A DNA stretch of 49,561 nt from contig JAAEKY010000357.1 in the NCBI GenBank assembly GCA_024227235.1, positions 1 through 49,561 on the forward strand, in the 5' to 3' direction. Made by a program: the position numbers and the translations under genes. The notes beneath the pieces are model-generated. The model was not told where the DNA came from. It was given only the letters and a program-made list of their open reading frames with translations, and did no database searches. Shown here piece after piece: positions 27,579 to 35,051 of the stretch. The DNA comes from Desulfobacteraceae bacterium. GTDB taxonomy: Bacteria > Desulfobacterota > Desulfobacteria > Desulfobacterales > Desulfobacteraceae. Within the stretch, counting starts at the first letter, position 1. Each line of letters begins with the position of its first letter.

Positions 27579-27637
27579 ACATCCTGATTTTATCGTATAG
27601 ATGAAATCAGGATGTAATTATTTAAGCTTTTTTTTTA
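27579..27637 (+). terminator. Rho-independent terminator of the zinc-ribbon gene
   Basis: ACATCCTGATTT pairs perfectly with AAATCAGGATGT around a 13-nt loop, and a T-run at about 27629-27637 follows after a short spacer. Confidence 0.75.
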
Positions 27638-27640
27638 TTA

Positions 27641-28738
27641 ATGAAACCTTTAAAAAATACCTATATCGTTATTACCATAGCATTTTTGTTGATTGTTTCA
27701 GTTTTTTCTTGCACATCAAAAGACAAAACAAACTTTTCAGAAATTAAATGGAAAAATCAAGTCGAACAAACCGATATTAAAGATCTCTATGCACCCCATT
27801 ACGATAAAGAAAATTTTTATTCTCCCTGGATGAAAATGAAGGACAAAAGTTTTTTAGATGTTTTAGGCTGGAAGCTGTTCTCAAAAACGAATTACGCAAA
27901 ACAAGAAAAATCCTTTTTACCCCAGGTCTTACCAGATACTGCAAAACGGATAAAGAATACCAAAGGGGACTTTATCTGCTGGATCGGTCACAACACCTTT
28001 TTAATAAGGATCAATGGCGCCTATTGGTTGACAGACCCCATTTTTTCTAAACGGGCACTTTTACCGGCAAGAGTGACACCTCCTGCCCTGACACTAAATG
28101 AATTTAACAATATTGTAAAAAAAGTTAATATCGTAATTTCCCATAACCATTATGACCACTTGGATCGTTCAAGCATAAAAGGACTACCACAACAATCAAA
28201 CGTAATCGTTCCCAAAGGCCTAAAAAAATATGTCATGGGTATGAATAAAACAAATGTACAGGAAATGGACTGGTGGGAAGAAATAGAAATAGGGGATAAT
28301 ATAAAAATAATCTGCCTTCCTGCCCAGCACTGGTCTATGAGAGTAAACATAGGAAGAAACCAATCTCTTTGGGCATCCTACCTGCTTGTAACCCCGTCGA
28401 TAACTCTTTATTTAGGAGGAGATTCCGGATATTTCAAAGGGTTTAGAGAATTTGGACGAAAATATCCAAATATAGATTATGCTTTTATGGCCACTACTGC
28501 CTATCATCCCAGATGGTTCATGCATTACCAGCATATGAACGTTCAAGAATCTATTAAAGCTTTTGAAGAATTGGGTGCTCGATATTTTATACCCACCCAG
28601 TGGGGGACGTTTCATCTGGGCAGTGAACCTGCTGGATACCCTGGATTAGATTTAAAACGATACATTAAGAAACAACAATTGAACGCATCTGCCTTTAAAA
28701 TCATGAATATTGGTCAAATTCTCCCTATTAAAAAATAG
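27641..28738 (+). CDS. MBL-fold lipoprotein (NAPE-PLD/UlaG-like)
   Basis: A 365-residue protein. A signal peptide ends in a lipobox (LIVSVFSC, Cys ~24), predicting a membrane-anchored lipoprotein facing the periplasm. The metallo-beta-lactamase domain has WIGHNTFLIRINGAYWLTDP, the metal motif SHNHYDHLD and further His residues in GGDSGYF, HPRWFMHYQHMN and PTQWGTFHL. This resembles the NAPE-hydrolysing phospholipase D/UlaG group, so phospholipid or lactone-type substrates are possible. The start lies directly after the upstream terminator with no obvious SD; ATG 27641 gives the cleanest signal peptide. Confidence 0.85.
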   Translation: MKPLKNTYIVITIAFLLIVSVFSCTSKDKTNFSEIKWKNQVEQTDIKDLYAPHYDKENFYSPWMKMKDKSFLDVLGWKLFSKTNYAKQEKSFLPQVLPDTAKRIKNTKGDFICWIGHNTFLIRINGAYWLTDPIFSKRALLPARVTPPALTLNEFNNIVKKVNIVISHNHYDHLDRSSIKGLPQQSNVIVPKGLKKYVMGMNKTNVQEMDWWEEIEIGDNIKIICLPAQHWSMRVNIGRNQSLWASYLLVTPSITLYLGGDSGYFKGFREFGRKYPNIDYAFMATTAYHPRWFMHYQHMNVQESIKAFEELGARYFIPTQWGTFHLGSEPAGYPGLDLKRYIKKQQLNASAFKIMNIGQILPIKK

Positions 28739-28799
28739 TTGAAGAATACACACAATTCGTCCTATTGAACCTTGGAAAGGGTATTTGTCGCGTGAGACC

Positions 28800-28842
28800 A
28801 AAGGGTTGTTAGAATTTCCGTGGGAAATTCACCCTTTTTTTT
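28800..28842 (+). terminator. Rho-independent terminator
   Basis: An outer AAAGGG/CCCTTT stem encloses AATTTCC/GGAAATT, followed by a run of eight T. It ends the MBL lipoprotein gene and isolates the sigma-54 regulator locus. Confidence 0.75.
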
Positions 28843-28904
28843 GTTTAATGGAACCCATAGGTGAGCTTGTGGAAGGCAAAAAAAAATGAAATTTCAAATG
28901 CATA

Positions 28905-28922
28905 AATCGCAATTATGCTACT
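28905..28922. promoter_or_regulatory. Putative enhancer, site 1 (AATCGCA-N4-TGCTACT)
   Basis: The palindrome AATCGCAATTATGCTACT is about 125 bp upstream of the sigma-54 promoter at 29048. It shares its core with sites at 2421, 30571 and 46006. Confidence 0.6.
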
Positions 28923-28936
28923 TTTTTAATTCGAGT

Positions 28937-28954
28937 GGCCGCAAAATTACTACT
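28937..28954. promoter_or_regulatory. Putative enhancer, site 2 (weaker)
   Basis: GGCCGCAAAATTACTACT repeats the pattern CGCA-N4-TRCTACT, 32 bp after site 1 (about three helical turns), as expected for tandem activator sites on one DNA face. Confidence 0.4.
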
Positions 28955-29047
28955 CTTTGTTTCCTATTTAACTGCCACCCCACGCACATGTCTTGTAACC
29001 TATTGTAAATAATATCAATCTCTATCATTTTATTTTTTATCATTTTT

Positions 29048-29064
29048 CTGGTATAATCTTTGCT
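29048..29064 (+). promoter_or_regulatory. Sigma-54 promoter of the activator gene
   Basis: CTGGTATAATCTTTGCT has GG-N10-GC spacing and the CTGG/TTTGCT ends of the RpoN consensus. It lies about 54 bp before ATG 29118. Confidence 0.78.
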
Positions 29065-29117
29065 TTAAATTATTATTGCAAAAATGCGATATAATATAAA
29101 TTGTACTGGTGTTTAGC

Positions 29118-30461
29118 ATGTTAAATAAAAAAGTATTTGGTCCGCTTTCCGAAGAGACAACAAAAGTAATACTTGAGTGCATATCAGATGGCGTTTTTAC
29201 CATTGATTATAATTGGGAAATAACCTCTTTTAACCGTGCTGCTGAAGAGATTACAGGGATTTCTCGAAAAGAAGCGGTTGGAAGGCATTGTTGGGAGGTT
29301 TTTCGCTCAAATATGTGTGAAGAGGGGTGTGCCTTAAAAAAAACAATGGAAGAGGGTAAGCCCTTTATCAGCACATCTGCCTATATTATTAACAGCGAAA
29401 AAAAACAGATTCCCATTACCGCATCTACTTCTCTATTAATTGATAAGAATGGGGATGTTATTGGTGGTGTTGAAACATTCCGAGATCATTCTCTTGTTGA
29501 AGAACTTCGAAAAGAGCTTTCAACCTGCTTTATAGTTGAAGACATTGTCAGTAGTAGTGACGGAATGAAGAATATTTTTAATATACTTCCACAAATATCT
29601 GAAAGCGATTCTTCTGTTCTCATCGAAGGTGAAACCGGCACAGGAAAAGAACTCATGGCAAGAGCAATTCATAATACTAGCCTGAGAAAAAAGGAACCGT
29701 TTATTGCAATCAATTGTGGTGCTTTGCCTGATACCCTTCTTGAATCTGAACTATTCGGATATAAAAAAGGGGCGTTTACTCATGCTGTAAAGGATAAACC
29801 CGGTCAGTTTTCCTTGGCCAATGGGGGAACCATTTTTCTTGATGAAATTGGGGATACAAGCCCTGCTTTCCAAGTCAGCCTTTTACGTGTGTTGCAAGAT
29901 CATGAATTTACACCACTTGGTGGATTGGAAAAAGAAAAGACGGATGTCAGAATTATTGCTGCAACGAATAAAGACCTGTCAGATCTTCTAAAAAAAAATA
30001 AATTTCGCCAAGATCTATATTATCGAATAAATGTTATCCGGCTAACGCTGCCTCCCTTAAGACAGAGGATGGAAGACATCCCTCTTTTGGTAGAAAGATT
30101 TATTAACAAATTAAATATTCGTCAGGGGAAATCAATTCAGGGTGTCGATAAAGAAGTCCTTCAGGTGTTGATGTCCCATGACTTTCCAGGAAATATCAGG
30201 GAGCTTGAAAATATAATAGAGCATGCATTTGTGCTCTGTTCTGAAGGGTATATCAAGCTTAGGTCTCTCCCAGGTTTTTTATCAATACAATCCGATAGCA
30301 TCCTAAATAAAAATGATGATCCTGTAAAAATGGCTCAAATTAATGTAATAAAGAATGCCTTGGCACGAAACAATAATAACCGAAATGCTGCAGCCAAAGA
30401 TTTAGGCATTCATAAAAGTACTCTTTTTAGAAGAATTAATAAATTGGGAATAAAATTGTAA
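29118..30461 (+). CDS. Sigma-54-dependent activator, PAS-AAA+-HTH
   Basis: A 447-residue enhancer-binding protein. The PAS domain (~15-125) carries Cys58, Cys67 and Cys71 in HCWEVFRSNMCEEGC. The AAA+ domain has Walker A GETGTGKE (~residues 174-181), Walker B GGTIFLDEIGD and the arginine-finger region. The sigma-54-contact loop reads GAFTHA instead of GAFTGA. A Fis-type HTH closes the protein (NRNAAAKDLGIHKSTLFRRI). There is no receiver domain, so the PAS is the input. I start at ATG 29118 rather than GTG 29109. Its own promoter is sigma-54 type with two enhancer-like sites, so autoregulation is likely. It is the best candidate to bind the shared 18-bp palindrome. Confidence 0.9.
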   Translation: MLNKKVFGPLSEETTKVILECISDGVFTIDYNWEITSFNRAAEEITGISRKEAVGRHCWEVFRSNMCEEGCALKKTMEEGKPFISTSAYIINSEKKQIPITASTSLLIDKNGDVIGGVETFRDHSLVEELRKELSTCFIVEDIVSSSDGMKNIFNILPQISESDSSVLIEGETGTGKELMARAIHNTSLRKKEPFIAINCGALPDTLLESELFGYKKGAFTHAVKDKPGQFSLANGGTIFLDEIGDTSPAFQVSLLRVLQDHEFTPLGGLEKEKTDVRIIAATNKDLSDLLKKNKFRQDLYYRINVIRLTLPPLRQRMEDIPLLVERFINKLNIRQGKSIQGVDKEVLQVLMSHDFPGNIRELENIIEHAFVLCSEGYIKLRSLPGFLSIQSDSILNKNDDPVKMAQINVIKNALARNNNNRNAAAKDLGIHKSTLFRRINKLGIKL

Positions 30462-30570
30462 TCTGTTCTTTTATTTGAAAGCGTCTCAGCACTAAATCTG
30501 TGTCCTTTTTTTTCACGCACTGAATATTCACAAAACAAAGTAGCAAGCTTGAAGCTATATACTGTTCTAT

Positions 30571-30588
30571 AGTCGCATTTTCGCAACT
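30571..30588. promoter_or_regulatory. Putative enhancer (AGTCGCA-N4-CGCAACT)
   Basis: AGTCGCATTTTCGCAACT is the most symmetric member of the palindrome family, about 85 bp upstream of the sigma-54 promoter at 30670. Confidence 0.62.
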
Positions 30589-30669
30589 CTAAGGAATTGA
30601 GATAGATTTTATAAACTATAACCATCTGAAATTATTGCTATTTTATTAATTTAAATTTCAAGGCCTTTT

Positions 30670-30686
30670 TTGGCATACATTATGCT
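30670..30686 (+). promoter_or_regulatory. Sigma-54 promoter of the second CGGC gene
   Basis: TTGGCATACATTATGCT has exact GG-N10-GC spacing and a full TTGGCA at -24. It is about 50 bp before the ATG at 30736. Confidence 0.82.
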
Positions 30687-30735
30687 CTTTTGATTTGAAT
30701 GAAAACAAGACTAAATTAAAAGGAGACATATTATT

Positions 30736-31080
30736 ATGGAAAAAGTAGCAATTGTCGGGTGTGGTTCTTATATGGATCAGGGATATGGATGCCCGGGTGA
30801 ATGGCGGTGTTTAAAAGCAGCAAGCCTTGGTGAAGGGAAATTTGGAACCCCTTCACAGGTTACCGCCTTTATTAAATGTGAATGCCCTGGGAGAACCATT
30901 GTTCCCAGTATTGGCATGGCAATAAAATTGTCAGAAATAAAACCTGATAAAATATATTTAAGTTCATGCCTGGCGGGTGCTGTCCCGGGATGCCCATATA
31001 GCAGCACAAAAGAATTGGCATCGATAATTAAAGAGAAGACTGGTATTGACGTTGTATTAGGTACCCACGATTATCATTAA
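30736..31080 (+). CDS. CGGC domain protein (second copy)
   Basis: A 114-residue cysteine-rich protein of the CGGC domain family: VAIVGCGSYMDQGYGCPGEWRC at the start, IKCECPGRT in the middle and SSCLAGAVPGCPYS towards the end. The classical CGGC tetrapeptide is altered to CECPG. It is a distant paralogue of the 1767-2204 protein. AAGGAG precedes the ATG. It is monocistronic under its own sigma-54 promoter. The function is unknown; the cysteine pattern suggests metal or cluster binding. Confidence 0.78.
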   Translation: MEKVAIVGCGSYMDQGYGCPGEWRCLKAASLGEGKFGTPSQVTAFIKCECPGRTIVPSIGMAIKLSEIKPDKIYLSSCLAGAVPGCPYSSTKELASIIKEKTGIDVVLGTHDYH

Positions 31081-31081
31081 A

Positions 31082-31267
31082 ATTAAAGCCACAGGGGCTG
31101 ATTACTGCATAGCAGGCTGTCACAATTGTCATCCCCAGAACCATGAGCTAAGTAAACATTATAGGGGAAACTACCCCGAGGTTCATTTGTGGACTTTGAT
31201 TTGCCTTTCGTTGGTTATATTGGGCCCCAATGAAAGGGAATCTCTGGCCGAAGACTTGAAAATATAA
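31082..31267 (+). pseudogene. C-terminal remnant of a cysteine-rich (CCG/HdrD-TmcB-like) redox protein
   Basis: In a frame without a start codon, directly after the CGGC gene, the DNA reads ATGADYCIAGCHNCHPQ, then YPEVHLWTLICLSLVILGPNE and RESLAEDLKI before TAA. The CxxxCHNCH core and the HLWTLICLSLxxLGxNER tail resemble the C-terminus of heterodisulfide-reductase-like subunits (TmcB/HmcF/DsrK group) with CCG domains. A stop codon blocks the frame upstream (31058-31060), so only about 60 residues survive. The family assignment is from memory of these tails and is moderate. Confidence 0.55.
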
Positions 31268-31270
31268 ATG

Positions 31271-31364
31271 TTTTTCATCCGGAAACAGCCCTTTAACCTC
31301 CATAATTGGCTGGAGAACATATCTGTTCTCCAGCCATCCAACAGCATTTTTATAGTTTATTTTT
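31271..31364 (-). repeat. Block A, copy 1 (conserved leader with hairpin 31308-31335)
   Basis: This is near-identical to 41276-41367. It contains GGCTGGAGAACA/TGTTCTCCAGCC, a perfect 12-bp stem with a 4-nt loop, and on the minus strand the conserved GGAGGTTAAAGGGCTGTTTC. In this copy it abuts block B directly. Confidence 0.75.
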
Positions 31365-31442
31365 TTCAATAAAAACAGATGTCATTTTTTGATCAAAAAA
31401 TTTTGAAGCTATGCTTTTGCCAAAATTCAAACAACACCTATA
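31354..31442 (-). repeat. Block B, copy 1 (promoter element without its gene)
   Basis: This matches 41766-41855, the leader and promoter of the nifU-like gene, over about 80 bp (ATAAAAACAG, GAAGCTATGC, TTTTGCCAAAATTCAAAC). Here no coding sequence separates it from block A. Confidence 0.72.
31407..31423 (-). promoter_or_regulatory. Orphan sigma-54 promoter facing left
   Basis: On the minus strand TTGGCAAAAGCATAGCT has GG-N10-GC spacing. It would transcribe block A and the pseudogene region antisense to the CGGC gene, with no convincing minus-strand gene to express. Confidence 0.6.
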
Positions 31443-31593
31443 TATCAAGTTAAAAATTTAATGAAAACGAATCCACACCATAAAATTAAAGTTGATAGGA
31501 ATTGTAAACTATACAATGCTTACAAAGGAGAGTATAATCGTTAAATTAAAAAAGCGTAAAAGATTAATTTAATAAAAAATTAGGTTGGCACAA

Positions 31594-32001
31594 ATGGAAC
31601 AAAAAGACAATAATGATTTTTTTCAAACCCATTCCTTAAACTATATTGAGATGGCCTTGAGTACTGACAGGATGGAACATATTAACCATCCTGATGGATA
31701 TAGTAAAAAAAAGGGGGAATGCGGCGATACAGTAGAATTTTTTTTAACAGGTAATAAGGAGAGAATAGAATCTGTTGCATTTATGGTACAAGGGTGCATG
31801 AATACTGTTGCTTGCAGCAACACGGTTGTCCATTTTTCCATGGGGAAATCAGTGGGAAAAGCATGGGACATCACACCTGAGCAAGTGATTGATTTTTTAG
31901 AAACTCTTCCAGCAGGCCATCATCATTGTGCTGAACTTGCTGTGGGTGCATTCTATCTTGCCTTGGCAGATATGACTTCAGGAAAACCCTGCTATTATTA
32001 G
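31594..32001 (+). CDS. NifU/IscU-like iron-sulfur scaffold protein (copy 1)
   Basis: A 135-residue protein with the NifU N-terminal/IscU scaffold fold. The three cluster-binding positions are visible: GECGDTVEF, QGCMNTVACSNTV and HHHCAELAVGA. It is close to the protein at 41361 along its whole length. The frame opens at a TTG (31585), but ATG 31594 with AGG about 10 nt upstream is preferred. It probably assembles or holds Fe-S clusters for the neighbouring Hdr/CODH-type enzymes (inference). No sigma-54 site was seen in front of it on the plus strand. Confidence 0.82.
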   Translation: MEQKDNNDFFQTHSLNYIEMALSTDRMEHINHPDGYSKKKGECGDTVEFFLTGNKERIESVAFMVQGCMNTVACSNTVVHFSMGKSVGKAWDITPEQVIDFLETLPAGHHHCAELAVGAFYLALADMTSGKPCYY

Positions 32002-32007
32002 TGGCAT

Positions 32008-32050
32008 TATAAACAGTTCCATCTGGCTACCATAGATGGAACTGTTTATA
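32008..32050. terminator. Strong hairpin between convergent genes
   Basis: TATAAACAGTTCCATCT pairs perfectly with AGATGGAACTGTTTATA (17 bp, 9-nt loop) between the nifU-like gene (plus) and the HdrA-MvhD gene (minus). It may serve both directions; T-richness flanks it on the minus strand. Confidence 0.65.
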
Positions 32051-32119
32051 TATCAGCAAAAAAAATTTCAGCTATTTATAACTCTGTCACTATCGATTCT
32101 GTATTAATGTTCATACGAA

Positions 32120-34426
32120 TCAGGCGTACAAAACACCTTTTCCTGGTATATTCTCTTCAAAAAGAGCACTTTCAGGAAAATCATATTCTTCTTCCAAAGC
32201 CTGATTAAAATCTTTGTCAAATGCCAACGCATACTTTTGGTCACCCCGGTATATTTTTTCCCCAGGTCTTCTAAGAGCAACAGATAAGAGGGTCCGAATA
32301 CGGCTGTTGTATTTACACAAATGATAAATCGATTTAAATTTATCATGATTGGCCTGTGTTTTCTCTATGGGGCCTAACGCCCTGATAAGAGACGTAAAGG
32401 AGTTGGCTGTCTTTACAAACTCTTCTGGTTTGTTCAAATCTGCATGGGCAAGCGCAATCCTTCTACGATCAATCCCGCACAGACTGAACAATTTTTTAAT
32501 CATATTGACCCGGTTCCATGTATGATCAATCCCGTATGAATGATGACACTCTTCAGGATCGCACCCAATCAGTATAAGACCGGGCGCACCTTCAAGAAAT
32601 GCCCTGGCCATGACTGAAGGATCAATCTGACCGACACAGGGGACCCCAAGGATATGGATACCAGGATCATATGTTAATTTTTTGCGATATGCATGATCAG
32701 CCGCAGGCTGGCCACCCCAGACACATGCCAGAGAAACGACTTCACCCGGTTCAAGTTGCCTTGAAAGTGCAGCAATACGTGCCTCTCTTTGATCTGTGCT
32801 GTTATTCTGGAGGACCAGAGCATTGTATGGACATGCTGCAGCACAAGTCCCACCGCCTGTACAGACCATGGGGTCTACCATTCTTGGAATCCCACCACCT
32901 GGATATTCGGCAACGCCGATACCACCGCAATCACATAATTCCTGGCATTGACCGCAGCCAACACATTTTTCAGGGTCCACAACACAGACATTACGGGGAA
33001 CAAACAACTGTAACTGGCTCGATTTCTCGAACATTTCAACATTTTTGTTCCCAGCCTTCCTTCCCTGATTTAATGTCTCTTGTAAATCACACGGATAGCG
33101 CGCACTTCCAACAATATAAGTCTCTTCCCGGCCAATCATTTCAGGTCTTACCTTTGCATGGTGCCCGGTTAAAAAAGGCGTTTGTTTATGGATAAGCCCA
33201 AGTATTTTAGCTGTTGTCTGTGCCTGACCGCGAAGTGCCCTTTTGGGTGAAAGCACCAGAAAATCCCAGCTGATTTCATGTTCAACATGATCTTTTAGAT
33301 GGCAAAAAGTAATATACCCATCCTGAACAGTAGGTCTAACTGCCTTGTCATAAGGAACCCATGAGATACCCAGTTTTCGGCTCACTCCCCTTTCAAATGC
33401 TGAAAGCGGCAAGGCCATCATCTGGTTGTAAAAAATAATGATTTGAGTAGAAGGAGATGCTTCTTTTATCTGCTGAGCCATTAGCCATGCAGATTTTGCA
33501 GAAAGTCCTGCAAATTCAGGTGTGCCGTATTCATAATCACTGACCCAGAATACCACTTCACCTTTTGGGACGCCCTTCTTATTGATCTGAATTTCCATTT
33601 CTGGCTGTATAAGTACTTTTTGGCCATCATATCCGAATTCAGGATCTGGTGGGAACAATTGGGCATCTAATGCAGCGATAATCATACTGGCATTCAGAGA
33701 CTTTTCTGTGCCGTCACTCTCTTCCATGACCATTGTATAATCCCCGGTAACTCCTATAAGCTCTTTCAACCGGCTATTTTCTATTATTGTCATTTTTTCA
33801 TGACCAAGAACATCTTTGACCATCTGCTTGACACGGCCATGATGCTCGCGCTCACCAGGATAAGACTGGTGCAGGTTGTCAATGATCTCTTCCGGGTCAG
33901 TGTTTTCAAGTGACAACACACAATCTACACCGGCTTTGATTAATTTCTGGGCCGCAGGAAAAGCGCCAATCCCATTACCAACAATTGCCACAGGTCCTTC
34001 AAGCTGGGTTCTTTCCTGCTCGGTTGGGATCAATGCCTCCATTTCAGCAATGGCTGCTTTGATCAGTTTAGCTGATTTTATTGCCTTTTGTTCAGGACTT
34101 GTATCAGAAACAGCAGCCACGTGACTGCGAAGATTTACCATATCTACCTGGCCTTTAAGAATATCCACCGGCTCCAGGGCAGTTTCAAATTTTTTAAGCA
34201 TGATCCGGCCATCACAACCGGCTACAATAATTCGATTTAAATTATGTTTTGAAATTGCAGACATAATGTGCCCCAATCCAGGTGTTAAACAGGGTTGGGA
34301 AAGTATATCGCAATAATCTGCATGGTCTTTAATCGAATCCTTAAGACCGTTTAAATCAATCAGCGGTTCAATACTTTCCCCGCACTTACATATAAAAACT
34401 CCGATTTTTGCATTTGAATTCATCAT
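32120..34426 (-). CDS. HdrA-like flavoprotein fused to MvhD-type iron-sulfur subunit
   Basis: A 768-residue cytoplasmic protein. It starts with an HdrA-type N-terminus (VFICKCGESI), then an FAD-binding Rossmann region (VAIVGNGIGAF, ~residue 150). Two ferredoxin clusters follow at ~485-530: CVGCGQCQELCDCGG and CTGGGTCAAACP; the second lacks one of the usual four cysteines. The C-terminus (~560-710) is MvhD/FrhD-like with cysteines in LACVWGG, GVPCVGQ and GCDPEECHH. HdrA proteins carry out flavin-based electron bifurcation or confurcation. Together with the NuoE/F/G-like subunits encoded upstream in the operon, it likely links NAD(H) to ferredoxin and a second acceptor. GGAG precedes ATG 34426. 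Confidence 0.87.
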   Translation of the reverse strand: MMNSNAKIGVFICKCGESIEPLIDLNGLKDSIKDHADYCDILSQPCLTPGLGHIMSAISKHNLNRIIVAGCDGRIMLKKFETALEPVDILKGQVDMVNLRSHVAAVSDTSPEQKAIKSAKLIKAAIAEMEALIPTEQERTQLEGPVAIVGNGIGAFPAAQKLIKAGVDCVLSLENTDPEEIIDNLHQSYPGEREHHGRVKQMVKDVLGHEKMTIIENSRLKELIGVTGDYTMVMEESDGTEKSLNASMIIAALDAQLFPPDPEFGYDGQKVLIQPEMEIQINKKGVPKGEVVFWVSDYEYGTPEFAGLSAKSAWLMAQQIKEASPSTQIIIFYNQMMALPLSAFERGVSRKLGISWVPYDKAVRPTVQDGYITFCHLKDHVEHEISWDFLVLSPKRALRGQAQTTAKILGLIHKQTPFLTGHHAKVRPEMIGREETYIVGSARYPCDLQETLNQGRKAGNKNVEMFEKSSQLQLFVPRNVCVVDPEKCVGCGQCQELCDCGGIGVAEYPGGGIPRMVDPMVCTGGGTCAAACPYNALVLQNNSTDQREARIAALSRQLEPGEVVSLACVWGGQPAADHAYRKKLTYDPGIHILGVPCVGQIDPSVMARAFLEGAPGLILIGCDPEECHHSYGIDHTWNRVNMIKKLFSLCGIDRRRIALAHADLNKPEEFVKTANSFTSLIRALGPIEKTQANHDKFKSIYHLCKYNSRIRTLLSVALRRPGEKIYRGDQKYALAFDKDFNQALEEEYDFPESALFEENIPGKGVLYA

Positions 34427-34437
34427 ATTTCTCCTTT

Positions 34438-35040
34438 TTATGCCAATTGGGTCAATGGTAATTCGGGTTTGCCACGCACTGTGTCAAATATTTCCTGCAT
34501 GGCGCCAGTGGGACAAATAGTTACACAGGACCCGCAGGCTACACAGATGTCCGTAGGCCGTAAAAAAGGAGCCCCCACTTTTTTATGAACACCGCGATCT
34601 ACTACGGCAATGGCTGAAAGTCCAACCACTTCTTCACATACTCGTTGACATAATCCACAGATCAAGCAGTTCTGATCGGGATCATGGATCGGGAAGCGAG
34701 TGGATACCACCCCGTGTTTTTCAGCCAGTTTACGAATTTCTTCACTTGCCGGGCATGATGCCAGAAGCATTTCTAAAATCCATCGCCTTACATTATGTAC
34801 TTTTGGGGTTTCCGTATAAATATTGATGCCTTCTTTTACAGGGTAAATGCACGATGCAACCAATTTTGACCAATCACCTTCTTTTAATTCCACCATACAA
34901 AGCCTGCAGGACCCAGTGGGAGCTACAGCAGGGTGATGGCAGAGAGTCGGTATGTCAATTCCATATTCTTTTGCTGTCTCTAGTACGGTCCAGCCTGTCC
35001 TGGCTTCCACTTCTTTGTCATTAATTTTAAATTTTATCAC
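34438..35040 (-). CDS. NuoG/HydA-type [2Fe-2S]/[4Fe-4S] electron-transfer subunit
   Basis: A 200-residue protein. The N-terminal plant-type [2Fe-2S] domain has Cys34, Cys45, Cys48 and Cys63 (TLCHHPA, GSCRLCMVE, ASCIYP). A NuoG-like His/Cys segment is degenerate (MLLASCPASEEIR). Two [4Fe-4S] motifs follow at ~126 (CLICGLCQRVCE) and ~166 (CVACGSCVTICP). It has the length and order of the N-terminal part of NuoG or NADH-dependent hydrogenases without the catalytic domain, so it acts as an electron wire between NuoF and HdrA. The start is GTG 35040 with GGAGG 6 nt upstream. It lies 11 bp from the HdrA-MvhD gene. Confidence 0.87.
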   Translation of the reverse strand: MIKFKINDKEVEARTGWTVLETAKEYGIDIPTLCHHPAVAPTGSCRLCMVELKEGDWSKLVASCIYPVKEGINIYTETPKVHNVRRWILEMLLASCPASEEIRKLAEKHGVVSTRFPIHDPDQNCLICGLCQRVCEEVVGLSAIAVVDRGVHKKVGAPFLRPTDICVACGSCVTICPTGAMQEIFDTVRGKPELPLTQLA

Positions 35041-35051
35041 TGCAACCTCCC

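Noticed and set aside
31148-31369. Minus-strand 73-residue ORF through block A
   Set aside because: It runs through the hairpin element, and the homologous block at 41 kb shifts frame, so the conserved sequence is not protein-coding.
32671-33195. Plus-strand 174-residue ORF
   Set aside because: It is the reverse shadow of the HdrA-MvhD gene; His/Gln/Pro-rich with no family resemblance and no SD.
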